Assembly (NCBI GenBank): GCA_937897495.1
Contig: CALCBL010000480.1
Coordinates: 1 to 17,768, forward strand
Direction of reading: 5' to 3'
Source of the DNA: an uncultured Burkholderiales bacterium
GTDB lineage: Bacteria > Pseudomonadota > Gammaproteobacteria > Burkholderiales > Burkholderiaceae_C
DNA: 17,768 nucleotides
Shown here: positions 1 through 7,619 of the stretch, one piece after another
Layout of the letters: each line of letters starts with the position of its first letter
Numbering within the stretch: position 1 is the stretch's first letter
The notes under the pieces: generated by a model
Told to the model about the DNA's origin: nothing
Seen by the model: only the letters and a program-made list of their open reading frames with translations
The model's database searches: none
Translations under genes and position numbers: made by a program

Positions 1-701
1 GGAACATACGATGGGTTATTGGTCTTGCCACGATAAGGAACAGGCGCCAAATAAGGGCTGTCAGTCTCAATCAGCATTCGATCAAGCGGCATCCATGCCG
101 CCACATCCCTCAATTCTTGGGCTGTTTTGAAAGTCAAAATACCCGAAAAGGAGATGTAAAAACCCAAATCCAGGGCCGCTTTGGCCACTGCTTGGGTTTC
201 AGTGAAGCAGTGAAACACGCCACCGGCACTGCCTGCGTCCCCTGCTTCACCCTCTTCTTTCAAAATGCGAAGGGTGTCATCGGAAGAAGCGCGGGTGTGA
301 ATCACCATGGGAAGTTGAATTTGGCGAGCTGCCCTGATGTGGTTTCTAAATCGATCACGCTGCCATTCCATGTCGTCAATGGTGCGGCCCCCTTTGCGTT
401 CTGACATCTGATAATAATCAAGCCCTGTTTCGCCGATGGCAATCACACGAGGCAATTGACCCTTCTCAACCAAATCTTGAACCGTCGGTTCGTAAATGTC
501 TTCATTGTCAGGATGGACGCCAACGGTGCTCCAAAAATTATCGTAAGTCTTTGCCAAGTGGTGCACTTGGTCAAACTCTTCGATGGTGGTGCAAATGCAC
601 AAAGCACGCGTGACATGTGCGTCCTGCATTTTTTGGCGAATGTCTGGCAACTGCGCAACCAGCTCAGGAAATGAAAGGTGGCAATGAGAATCGGTGTACA
701 T
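1..701 (-). CDS. tatD: TatD-family metal-dependent hydrolase/DNase, 3' end cut by window edge
   Basis: Translating the minus strand from the ATG at 701 gives 233 uninterrupted codons to the left edge, so the last few dozen residues (family about 260) are missing. The TIM-barrel metal ligands of TatD enzymes are visible: the N-terminal TDSHCH (His6, His8), Glu91 in GETGLDYY, His135 in VIHTR, His164 in FHCF, and Asp214 in IETDSPYLAP. TatD proteins are cytoplasmic divalent-metal nucleases (3'-5' exonuclease activity is reported for E. coli TatD), linked to DNA repair and quality control. The gene starts one nucleotide after the holB stop (TAA-T-ATG) and has no clear Shine-Dalgarno, so translation is probably coupled to holB. 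The family call is firm; the true substrate is not known from sequence. Confidence 0.95.
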   Translation of the reverse strand, partial: MYTDSHCHLSFPELVAQLPDIRQKMQDAHVTRALCICTTIEEFDQVHHLAKTYDNFWSTVGVHPDNEDIYEPTVQDLVEKGQLPRVIAIGETGLDYYQMSERKGGRTIDDMEWQRDRFRNHIRAARQIQLPMVIHTRASSDDTLRILKEEGEAGDAGSAGGVFHCFTETQAVAKAALDLGFYISFSGILTFKTAQELRDVAAWMPLDRMLIETDSPYLAPVPYRGKTNNPSYV

Positions 702-702
702 A

Positions 703-1707
703 TTAGGTGGCGCTGTTCATAACTTCGCGCGCCTCTGTGCAAAGCGCTTCAAGCATCAGACCCGCGTTGAAAGGATGCTCAGAAGTTTTGGCCGCTTGAG
801 ACAAGCGTTTAAACCAAGCCGTGAGTTGCGCAGACGAAACTTTCAATTTGGGCAGGTCGGCTTCGTTGAAATAGCGCAAACTGGCCTGCGTTTGCACCAT
901 GAGCAAATCGTGACACAGCTTTTGCAAGGCATCAATCACTTCTGAAGGCGGCAAATCGGAACAATGGCTTGCGTCACCCGCCAGCATGGCTTTAGGAAAC
1001 TTGGACCACCAAGGCATGGTCTGACCCAAACTGCGTTGTTTCAAAACTTCATCGGGCCGACCACCCGCGGCTTTGAGTAGCGAATGTGCATCATCAGATG
1101 ACAGGCCTTGGCCTTGAAGCCAAGTCACGGCTTCTGGCGTCGAAGGCCAAGCCATGGTGTGACTCAAGCAACGGCTTCGAATGGTGGGCAACAATTGATG
1201 CGCAGCTTCTGTGGCCAATACAAACTTAACGTCGCCTGGTGGCTCTTCTAAGGTTTTCAGCAAGGCATTGGCGGTGACATGGTTCATGCGCTCGGCCGGA
1301 AATACCAAGACCGCTTTGCCTTTGCCTCGTGCATTGGTGCGCTGTGAAAACTCGATGGCATCTCGCATGGCATCAATGCGAATTTCTTTGCTGGGCTTGC
1401 GTGTTTTATTGTCAATTTCAGACTGCGCTTTTTCGCTCAATGGCCAACCCAAAGCGAGCAAAATAGTTTCGGGCATGAGCACCAACAAGTCAGCATGCGT
1501 ATGCACACTGAGGGCGTGACAGCTGCCGCATTGGCCACAAGCACCTTGCGACAATGCCTTATCAGACTCGCACAACCAAGCGCTCACCATGGCCGTTGCC
1601 AATTCGTACTGACCTAAACCAGAAGGGCCTTGAAGCAGCCACGCATGGCCTTTTTGCGAAAGCAAGGCCAGCGTTTGTTTTTGAATCCAGGGTGCTGCGT
1701 CAATCAT
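703..1707 (-). CDS. holB: DNA polymerase III subunit delta' (clamp loader)
   Basis: This 334-residue protein matches the AAA+ delta' subunit, which with delta and tau/gamma loads the beta sliding clamp on primed DNA. Visible marks are the degenerate P-loop [11 protein letters not shown] (27-37), where the Walker lysine is replaced, as is normal for non-ATP-binding delta'; the zinc module Cys46, Cys57, Cys60, Cys63; the sensor/box region [13 protein letters not shown] (145-157); and the SRC motif at 178-180 that supplies the arginine finger to the neighbouring ATPase. The C-terminal third is the helical collar domain. The start codon overlaps the tmk stop in an ATGA, and tatD follows after 1 nt, so the gene is in the middle of a translationally coupled operon. 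Length and context fit holB well. Confidence 0.95.
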   Translation of the reverse strand: MIDAAPWIQKQTLALLSQKGHAWLLQGPSGLGQYELATAMVSAWLCESDKALSQGACGQCGSCHALSVHTHADLLVLMPETILLALGWPLSEKAQSEIDNKTRKPSKEIRIDAMRDAIEFSQRTNARGKGKAVLVFPAERMNHVTANALLKTLEEPPGDVKFVLATEAAHQLLPTIRSRCLSHTMAWPSTPEAVTWLQGQGLSSDDAHSLLKAAGGRPDEVLKQRSLGQTMPWWSKFPKAMLAGDASHCSDLPPSEVIDALQKLCHDLLMVQTQASLRYFNEADLPKLKVSSAQLTAWFKRLSQAAKTSEHPFNAGLMLEALCTEAREVMNSAT

Positions 1708-2336
1708 TTGGCATAGGCCGCTTCAACGGCCTTTAAGACATCGGACCATACTGCATCGCGCGATTGATCGGCTGGTATTTGCGCAAAACGTGAAGGCGCT
1801 TCGAGCATTCTTTTGGCATAGCCTTCCCTCACAGATTGAAAGAAAGATTGAGGTTGAGATTCAAATTTATCAGGCACACGAGCAGCACTTAAACGCTCTG
1901 CTGCCACCGAGGGTGGCAGGTCAAACCAAATGGTCAAATCGGGTTGCCGTAAAGAAGTGGCTGGCACCTGTTGCACCATCTTTTCGAGTGCTTTCAAAAC
2001 GTCCCAATCGAAACCGCGACCACCGCCTTGGTAAGCAAAAGTAGCATCGGTAAAGCGATCGCACAAAACCACTTCACCGCGTGCAAGCGCAGGTTCAATG
2101 ACATTGATCAAATGTTCACGCCTGGCTGCAAACATCAGCAAGGCTTCGGTCAAGGGGTCCATCGATTCGTGCAATGCCAGCGCTCGGAATTTTTCGGCCA
2201 AAGGCGTGCCGCCAGGCTCACGCGTTAAGGTGACCACGTGCCCGCGGCTTTTAAACCACTGCGCCAAACCCTCAATGTGGGTTGACTTACCGGCACCATC
2301 AATGCCTTCAAAACTGATAAACCAAGCTTGGCGCAT
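1704..2336 (-). CDS. tmk: Thymidylate kinase (dTMP kinase)
   Basis: This 210-residue P-loop kinase phosphorylates dTMP to dTDP with ATP, the step common to de novo and salvage dTTP synthesis. The P-loop is [11 protein letters not shown] (9-19) with Lys17. The DR motif with following [13 protein letters not shown] fits the dTMP-binding segment of the family (usually DRYxxSxxAYQG, here [12 protein letters not shown]). The LID region [13 protein letters not shown] carries the basic residues expected of a bacterial type II enzyme. The length is standard. The ATG lies 3 nt after the mltG stop, and the gene's own stop overlaps the holB start by 4 nt, so it is co-transcribed and probably co-translated with its neighbours. 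Placement between mltG and holB is a well-known order in beta- and gammaproteobacteria. Confidence 0.97.
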   Translation of the reverse strand: MRQAWFISFEGIDGAGKSTHIEGLAQWFKSRGHVVTLTREPGGTPLAEKFRALALHESMDPLTEALLMFAARREHLINVIEPALARGEVVLCDRFTDATFAYQGGGRGFDWDVLKALEKMVQQVPATSLRQPDLTIWFDLPPSVAAERLSAARVPDKFESQPQSFFQSVREGYAKRMLEAPSRFAQIPADQSRDAVWSDVLKAVEAAYAK

Positions 2337-2339
2337 GAA

Positions 2340-3422
2340 TCAGGGGTCCTGTTTGTTAATTCCGCGTTGGTATTTGTTCACCGCGTTATTGTGCTCGTTC
2401 AGCGACTGACTGAAATGGCTGCTGCCATCGCCTTTCGCTACAAAATAAAGAAAGTTGGACGGTGCGGGCTCCAAGGCGGCCTTCAATGCCGCTTTACCAG
2501 GCATAGCAATGGGCGTGGGGGGCAAGCCTGCACGCGTGTAGGTGTTGTAAGGCGTATCGGTACGCAAATCGACTCGCCTTAAATTGCCATCAAAGGCTTC
2601 GCCTAAACCGTAAATGACAGTGGGGTCGGTTTGCAGGCGCATGCCAATTTTGAGCCGGTTGTGAAACACGGATGAAATCAAAGGACGATCGCTGGCACGG
2701 CCGGTTTCTTTTTCAACAATGCTGGCCAAAATGAGCAACTCATCTGGACTGTTAAGCGCTAAATTAGCGGGCTTTTGGGCCCAGGTTTTGGTCAACTGTC
2801 GGTCCATGGCTTTGAGTGCGCGGTTCATCACAGCAAGGTCGCTCGAGCCCTTTGAGTAACTGTAAGTGTCAGGATAAAAGCGTCCTTCAGGATGCTCGTT
2901 GGGCCGACCCAATTGCGCCATGATTTGAGCATCCGACAGGCCTTGTGTGCTGCTTTTCAAGGTTTCAGCCTTGGCCAAAGCTTGCTTGACCTGCTTGAAA
3001 GTCCAACCCTCCACCAGAGTGACATAACGCAGGCTTTCCTCGCCGCGGGCCAGCATGTTCAGAACCATGCGTGGCGACATCTCTGGCGTGATTTCATAAC
3101 TGCCTGCTTTGATGGCGCGGTCTTGACCCGACAACCTGAACCATAGCAAAAGCAATGGGGGAGAAACGTCGGCACCTACGTCCGCAATGGCTTGTGCCAC
3201 GCCTTTGGGCGAGGTTCCAAGCTCAATGGACAAATCAAGCACCTGAGGGCTGGGAGACGTGCTTAAAAGCTGGGGGTTAAATCCCATGGGCAAATGAAGC
3301 CAAGCCATAGCGCCCGCCAAAACAGCCAGCAGCATCAAAGTCGACAGGGTCAAAAATGCCCCCCACGAAGCTTTCTTTCGTGAAGTGATGCTTTTTCGAG
3401 CTTTAGAAGCGGGGCGACTCAA
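2340..3422 (-). CDS. mltG: Endolytic murein transglycosylase MltG (YceG-like)
   Basis: This 360-residue inner-membrane lytic transglycosylase cleaves nascent glycan strands and is thought to set their length. The N-terminus is basic (several Lys/Arg in residues 3-17), followed by one membrane segment at about 21-43, so the catalytic part faces the periplasm. The YceG domain follows, with VEGWTFKQV near 137-145, YPDTYSY near 183-189, and the active-site block SIVEKETG (234-241) containing the catalytic Glu, then FHNRL, MRLQTDPTVIYG and the DTPYNTY/GLPPTPI motifs. The start used is a TTG at 3422; an AAAGGA lies 8 nt upstream and the next in-frame ATG would delete half of the membrane anchor. 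It heads the tmk-holB-tatD operon and diverges from ygfZ. Confidence 0.93.
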   Translation of the reverse strand: MSRPASKARKSITSRKKASWGAFLTLSTLMLLAVLAGAMAWLHLPMGFNPQLLSTSPSPQVLDLSIELGTSPKGVAQAIADVGADVSPPLLLLWFRLSGQDRAIKAGSYEITPEMSPRMVLNMLARGEESLRYVTLVEGWTFKQVKQALAKAETLKSSTQGLSDAQIMAQLGRPNEHPEGRFYPDTYSYSKGSSDLAVMNRALKAMDRQLTKTWAQKPANLALNSPDELLILASIVEKETGRASDRPLISSVFHNRLKIGMRLQTDPTVIYGLGEAFDGNLRRVDLRTDTPYNTYTRAGLPPTPIAMPGKAALKAALEPAPSNFLYFVAKGDGSSHFSQSLNEHNNAVNKYQRGINKQDP

Positions 3423-3466
3423 ACCTTGGATCCTTTGGGTTTCTCAGAGGAGATCATAATTCAGCC
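3423..3466. promoter_or_regulatory. 44-bp divergent mltG/ygfZ intergenic region with two opposed ribosome-binding sites
   Basis: The gap between the two divergent start codons holds AAAGGA on the minus strand (3436-3431, 8 nt before the TTG of mltG) and AGAGGAG on the plus strand (3446-3452, 14 nt before the ATG of ygfZ, longer than usual). There is no room for two ordinary sigma70 promoters within it, so at least one transcript must start inside the opposing gene's 5' end. On the minus strand an ATG at 3457 opens a 12-codon reading frame whose TGA overlaps the mltG TTG (TTGA, 3422-3419). It has no Shine-Dalgarno of its own. No convincing -10/-35 pair was found by eye. Confidence 0.5.
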
Positions 3467-4453
3467 ATGGACTTGATTGAACCGCATTTGAAATTCTCGC
3501 CTTCTGGCCTCTTGACGCCCCAGCATTGGGGGCTTATTTTGGCCGAGGGCCCCGATGCCGGCACATTTTTACAAGGGCAACTGACCAACGATGTCTTGCT
3601 ATTGCCTGAGGGGCAAGCTCGCTTTGCAGGTTATTGCTCTGCCAAAGGCCGCTTGTTGGGCAGTTTTGTGGTGCTGAAAATCAGCAAAGAAAAATACCTC
3701 ATGGTCTGCCACCAAGATTTGCTGCAAGCCATGGTCAAGCGCTTGTCGATGTTTGTGATGCGTGCCAAGTTGAAAATCAGCGATGCGTCAGCGCTTTACG
3801 ACATTCGCGGCCTGCTAGGCGAAACCGCCCTGCTTGCCTGCCCAGCCTTGAAAGAAGCAGCGCCGTGGCAGGCATCTAAAGAAGGTGAAACTTACTTTGT
3901 CAAATTACACAATGCCCTGAATGCCGGAACTGAATTGCATCGGTTTATTTGGCTCGGATTAAAAGGCGAAGTATCTAGCGCCGCGTTCTTGAACCAGCTC
4001 TACCCCAACATCACCGATGAAGCATGGCAGCTTGCAGAAGTGCTGTCAGGTATCAGCATGGTTCAAACGGCAACCGCCGAGGCTTTTGTGCCGCAAATGT
4101 TGAACTATGAATCTGTAGACGGCGTGAGCTTTAAGAAGGGCTGCTACCCAGGCCAGGAAGTCGTTGCCAGAAGTCAATTTCGCGGCACTCTCAAACGCAG
4201 AGCATTCATCGTTTCCTGCACGGCACCCATGTTGGTCGGCCAAGAAATTTTCTCTTCTGACGATTCAGAGCAAGCCTGCGGCATGATCTCGAGCGCAAGC
4301 AAGTTCGAGCCCCTTGAAGGTCAAACGCCCGAGTGGTGGGGCATTGCATCACTGCAACTCAGTGCCACAGAGCATGCGCTTCAATTAGGCCACGCAGGTG
4401 GGCCTAGCCTGATGCTCAAGTCACTCCCCTACCCCCTGCTAGAAGACCTTTAA
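3467..4453 (+). CDS. ygfZ: Folate-binding protein YgfZ (Fe-S enzyme/tRNA modification factor)
   Basis: This 328-residue protein belongs to the YgfZ/GcvT-like group. The diagnostic KGCYPGQE motif is present with the key cysteine at residue 226, followed by VVARSQFRGTLKRR, which matches the family consensus. The N-terminal half carries the GcvT-like fold segment FLQGQLTNDV (about residues 34-43) and CSAKGRLLGSF. E. coli YgfZ binds tetrahydrofolate, supports maintenance of certain Fe-S enzymes such as MiaB, and acts in the cytoplasm. No other in-frame ATG, GTG or TTG lies within the short upstream region, so ATG 3467 is preferred despite the distant AGAGGAG. The gene is single on its strand, divergent from mltG, and ends 6 bp from the convergent thioesterase-GNAT gene. 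Confidence 0.93.
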   Translation: MDLIEPHLKFSPSGLLTPQHWGLILAEGPDAGTFLQGQLTNDVLLLPEGQARFAGYCSAKGRLLGSFVVLKISKEKYLMVCHQDLLQAMVKRLSMFVMRAKLKISDASALYDIRGLLGETALLACPALKEAAPWQASKEGETYFVKLHNALNAGTELHRFIWLGLKGEVSSAAFLNQLYPNITDEAWQLAEVLSGISMVQTATAEAFVPQMLNYESVDGVSFKKGCYPGQEVVARSQFRGTLKRRAFIVSCTAPMLVGQEIFSSDDSEQACGMISSASKFEPLEGQTPEWWGIASLQLSATEHALQLGHAGGPSLMLKSLPYPLLEDL

Positions 4454-4459
4454 GCGCAT

Positions 4460-5320
4460 TCAATTGAGCTTCAGCGACATTTCAATGTGATCGATGCCTG
4501 CGTCGTCAAACACGTCGCCATGCGATTTGAAACCCAGTTTTCGGTAAAAAGCTTCTGCGCTGCACTGTGCATGCAAGGTGACTTCATGATCACCCCTTTG
4601 GCGTGCAGCTTCAATGAAAGCTTCTACAAGCATTCGACCTAGATTGCCACCCCTCAGAGGCTTTGAAACAGCCATTCTGCCAATTTGAGCCACATGGGCT
4701 TGAGGTTGCAGCAGGCGTCCTGTGGCAACGCCTTGGCCGAGTTTGTTCAGCACCACAGCGTGCAAAGCGTGATCGTCGAGTTCGTCCAACTCAAGTTCAA
4801 CCGGAACTTCTTGCTCGTCCACAAAAACTTCATGCCGCAAAGCTGCGGCCATGGTTTTCAATTCAGACCATGAGCCCATTTTGAGATCAACCACAGACTG
4901 TCCAGCTTCATAAATGAGCAAGATATGTCGCAGCGCTTCTGGTATGGGTTTAGAAGTTTGTGTTTGAGGATCTGCAAAAACATAAATTAACTCGCCACTG
5001 ACCAGCAACTTGTCACCTCGAAAAATACCCGCTTCAAACACCATGGACGAGTTGCCCAACTTGCTGCATTTCATGCCGATGCTGAGATCGTCGTCCATGA
5101 CGGCAGACGCGTGGTATTCAAGCGTGGCTTTTTTCACATACAACTCACCGCCCAGCAATTTAAAAGCAGTTTCGTAAGGCAGTGCGATTCGGCCCCAATA
5201 GGCTGTAACGGCCGTGTCGATGTAGGATAAATAATGCCCATTGAAGACAATTTTTTGCATGTCGATTTCGGCCCAGCGCACGCGCAGACGGTGAAAAAAT
5301 CGGAAGTCACTTCGTTTCAT
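4460..5320 (-). CDS. Fused YbgC/4HBT-type acyl-CoA thioesterase and GNAT acetyltransferase
   Basis: The protein is 286 residues if started at ATG 5320. Residues about 8-137 form a hotdog thioesterase of the YbgC type: VRWAEIDMQKIVFNGHYLSYID places the expected catalytic Asp at residue 20, with GGELYVKKATLEYHASA and the terminal strands after it. Residues about 148-286 form an ElaA-like GNAT domain: RHEVFVDEQEVP, GRLL, IGRMAVSKPLRGGNLGRML (acetyl-CoA pyrophosphate loop) and AEAFYRKLGF. The first half would hydrolyse acyl-CoA and the second transfer an acetyl group from acetyl-CoA; substrates are unknown. The frame is open up to 5407, but that longer start would overlap the divergent dehydrogenase gene and adds residues unlike any thioesterase N-terminus, so 5320 is chosen. 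The stop lies 6 bp from ygfZ. Confidence 0.88.
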   Translation of the reverse strand: MKRSDFRFFHRLRVRWAEIDMQKIVFNGHYLSYIDTAVTAYWGRIALPYETAFKLLGGELYVKKATLEYHASAVMDDDLSIGMKCSKLGNSSMVFEAGIFRGDKLLVSGELIYVFADPQTQTSKPIPEALRHILLIYEAGQSVVDLKMGSWSELKTMAAALRHEVFVDEQEVPVELELDELDDHALHAVVLNKLGQGVATGRLLQPQAHVAQIGRMAVSKPLRGGNLGRMLVEAFIEAARQRGDHEVTLHAQCSAEAFYRKLGFKSHGDVFDDAGIDHIEMSLKLN

Positions 5321-5393
5321 GGCTAGGCTTTCTGTCTCACAAGGGTAAAATAAAAAAGTTGAGTTCAATCGTACCGCATCACAAGAGAACACC
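5321..5393. promoter_or_regulatory. Divergent promoter region between thioesterase-GNAT and alcohol dehydrogenase genes
   Basis: These 73 bp separate two divergent starts and contain an AT-rich core (about 5346-5359). On the plus strand TAAAAT at 5346-5351 resembles a -10 box for the dehydrogenase, but only a poor -35 (TAGGCT, 5324-5329) sits at the right distance. A small inverted repeat, TTGA-GT-TCAA (about 5359-5368), lies just downstream and could be an operator or chance. No clear -35/-10 pair was found for the minus-strand gene. Neither gene has a strong Shine-Dalgarno here. Confidence 0.3.
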
Positions 5394-6530
5394 ATGGCCT
5401 TCATCAATTACGTCACCCAAATTCAAATCGATTTCGGCGCCATTCAGCTTTTGAAGCAAGAGTGCGAGCGGGTCGGTATTCACAAGCCGCTCATCGTGAC
5501 AGACCAGGGCGTCAAGGCTGCAGGTGTTTTGCAAAAGGCATTGGATGCGCTGCCAGGTGTGCAAGTGGCCGTGTTTGACCAAACGCCCTCCAACCCAACA
5601 GAAGCGGCAGTCCGGGCTGCCACCGAGGTTTACAAGGCCCATGGCTGCGATGGTTTGATTGCCGTTGGCGGTGGATCCTCCATCGACTGCGCCAAATGCG
5701 TGTCCATTGCGGTTTCCCACGAGGGGCCGCTGAAAACCTACGCCACCATCGAAGGCGGCTCACTGAAAATCACAGACCGCGTAGCGCCCCTCATCGCAGT
5801 GCCAACCACCAGCGGCACTGGCAGTGAAGTGGCCAGAGGTGCCATTTTGATTGTCGACGATGGCCGCAAATTGGGCTTTCATTCTTGGTTCATTGTGCCC
5901 AAGGCAGCCATTTGCGACCCTGAGTTGACTTTCGGATTGCCCCCCATGCTTACTGCCGCCACCGGCATGGACGCCATCGCCCATTGCATGGAAACCTTCA
6001 TGGCGGCCCCCTTCAATCCGCCCGCCGATGGCATTGGCTTGGATGGCTTGCAACGCGCATGGGCGCACATTGAGCGCGCCACTCAAAATGGCCAAGACAA
6101 AGAAGCCCGAATGAACCTCATGAGTGCTTCTATGCAAGGCGCCATGGCTTTTCAAAAAGGCCTTGGGTGCGTTCACTCCCTAAGCCACAGCTTAGGCGGC
6201 GTCAACCCCAGACTGCACCATGGCACTTTGAACGCCATGTTTTTGCCTGCGGTGGTTCAATTCAACGCAAGTGCTGAGTCGGTGCAAAAGGAAAATCGTT
6301 TAAACCGCATGGCGCAAGTGATGGGACTCAGCTCAGGATCTGACATTCCGCAAGCCATTCAAGACATGAGTGCCAGATTGGGGTTGCCAACCGGTCTGGC
6401 GGCCATGGGGGTCACAACGTCTATGTTTGATGCCATCGTCCACGGCGCTATGGCCGATCATTGCCACAAAACCAATCCACGCATAGCCACTCCCGAAGAA
6501 TACAAAGAGATGTTAGCGGCATCCATGTAA
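5394..6530 (+). CDS. Iron-containing (group III) alcohol dehydrogenase
   Basis: This 378-residue protein belongs to the Fe-ADH/dehydroquinate-synthase-like superfamily, which oxidises alcohols or reduces aldehydes with NAD(P)(H). The nucleotide-binding GGGSSID is at 92-98 and PTTSGTGSE at 137-145. Metal ligands fit the family set by comparison with FucO: Asp193 and His197 in GMDAIAHCMETF, His261 in GCVHSLSHSLGG, and His275 or His276 in LHHGTLNAMFLP. Length is typical (about 380). The sequence is close in type to the alcohol/4-hydroxybutyrate dehydrogenases and maleylacetate reductases, but the substrate cannot be read from motifs. It is cytoplasmic, monocistronic on the plus strand, starts back-to-back with the thioesterase-GNAT gene, and its TAA directly abuts the stop of the opposing phospholipase gene. 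Confidence 0.92.
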   Translation: MAFINYVTQIQIDFGAIQLLKQECERVGIHKPLIVTDQGVKAAGVLQKALDALPGVQVAVFDQTPSNPTEAAVRAATEVYKAHGCDGLIAVGGGSSIDCAKCVSIAVSHEGPLKTYATIEGGSLKITDRVAPLIAVPTTSGTGSEVARGAILIVDDGRKLGFHSWFIVPKAAICDPELTFGLPPMLTAATGMDAIAHCMETFMAAPFNPPADGIGLDGLQRAWAHIERATQNGQDKEARMNLMSASMQGAMAFQKGLGCVHSLSHSLGGVNPRLHHGTLNAMFLPAVVQFNASAESVQKENRLNRMAQVMGLSSGSDIPQAIQDMSARLGLPTGLAAMGVTTSMFDAIVHGAMADHCHKTNPRIATPEEYKEMLAASM

Positions 6531-7616
6531 TCAGAGGTCTTGAACCTTTGACATTTGCGGCTGACCAAGCCAAGCTGCAAATTCATCCGCCATTTGCGCA
6601 CTGGCCGACACCGCGGCTTGCCAAACTTTGACACGCGATTGCAAATCTTGGCCGTAAGTTGAAAAGTCTTGTCGATCAGGCAGCTTGCCGTTGGGCAATG
6701 TTTTCACCCAATCTGGATTGGGTGCCAACACCACCGTGTTGTCTAAAAAGGACGTGGCCTTGTGACGCCATTTCAATCTTTTGTCCAGCCAACCAGGCAC
6801 CACAGATTTTTGAAAATGAGGGTACAAAACAAGGCCACTTTGTTTGGCACTTGATGCGCTGGTTTTCCAATCGAGGTGCAAGTGGTAATCCGTGATGCCA
6901 CCATCCCAATAGGCGCCCGACGGGGCGCCTTCAATGTCGTGCACAGATTTCAATACAAATGGAATGGCGCAGCTGGCTTGCAACACGTCCATGAAATTGC
7001 CTGGCGTCAATGACAAGTGGCGAGTCGGATAGTCCTGCGTGCCAAAGGGCAAAGCACCCGACGAAGAAAATACAACTCGCTCAAGCCAAGCGCCCATGGC
7101 TTTGCGGTGAATGACATTGCTTAAAAATGCGGCGCCATAACCCAGAGGACTGAGCACAGCGTGCTCACGCTTGAGCAAGCCTTTGCCGCGAGATGTGAGC
7201 ACATGAAGTCGATAGCGGGGATGCTTTAGCAATGACTCAATGCTTCCGCCGTAAAACACGTCTAAGTTCTCTCGAAATGAATCGCTTACTTGTTGGGCGC
7301 TTGGAAATTTTTCACCTGGCCTCAATTCGTAATGCTGGTGAATGTAATCTTTTTCAAGCCTGAGAAGCCCTGCTTGACTGTCTGGCATACAAGCCGTGGC
7401 CATGCGCCATGCACCAATTGAAGCGCCCACCAAATCGACTGTTTGTTGACTGGTTGGCAACCAGTCGTTGAAAATAAATCGATCGAGCGGCCCTAGAATT
7501 AAACCTTTAGGCCCCCCTGCGGCAGCCGGTATGACGCCTATGTCCGCAGCACTCAAACCATGCTGAGACAGATGCAGCTTAGCTTTCGGGCCTGCGTAAA
7601 TGCAAAGGGCTTTCAC
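6531..7616 (-). CDS. Patatin-like phospholipase family protein
   Basis: This 361-residue protein has the patatin serine hydrolase signature: oxyanion loop GGPKG (34-38), nucleophile elbow GASIG (64-68, Ser66) and the DGG catalytic Asp at 238-240 (YWDGGITD). Patatins are acyl hydrolases acting on lipids through a Ser-Asp dyad. No signal peptide or membrane segment is evident, so it is probably cytoplasmic or peripherally membrane-bound. It starts with GTG at 7616, 3 nt after the tex stop; an AAGG 8 nt upstream (7628-7625) sits just before the tex stop codon, so it is probably translated from the tex message. The stop is directly adjacent to the stop of the opposing alcohol dehydrogenase. The substrate is unknown. 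Confidence 0.88.
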   Translation of the reverse strand: MKALCIYAGPKAKLHLSQHGLSAADIGVIPAAAGGPKGLILGPLDRFIFNDWLPTSQQTVDLVGASIGAWRMATACMPDSQAGLLRLEKDYIHQHYELRPGEKFPSAQQVSDSFRENLDVFYGGSIESLLKHPRYRLHVLTSRGKGLLKREHAVLSPLGYGAAFLSNVIHRKAMGAWLERVVFSSSGALPFGTQDYPTRHLSLTPGNFMDVLQASCAIPFVLKSVHDIEGAPSGAYWDGGITDYHLHLDWKTSASSAKQSGLVLYPHFQKSVVPGWLDKRLKWRHKATSFLDNTVVLAPNPDWVKTLPNGKLPDRQDFSTYGQDLQSRVKVWQAAVSASAQMADEFAAWLGQPQMSKVQDL

Positions 7617-7619
7617 ACC

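Noticed and set aside
27..37. Missing Walker lysine in holB seen as a defect (protein residues 27-37)
   Set aside because: Delta' subunits normally have a degenerate P-loop; the zinc cysteines and SRC motif are intact.
443..742. Minus-strand 99-codon frame overlapping tatD and holB
   Set aside because: It is out of frame with tatD, whose metal ligands are all present in the other frame.
5321..5407. Extended 5' start of the thioesterase-GNAT gene at 5407
   Set aside because: It overlaps the start of the divergent dehydrogenase gene and adds 29 residues with no family match; ATG 5320 begins right at the hotdog domain.
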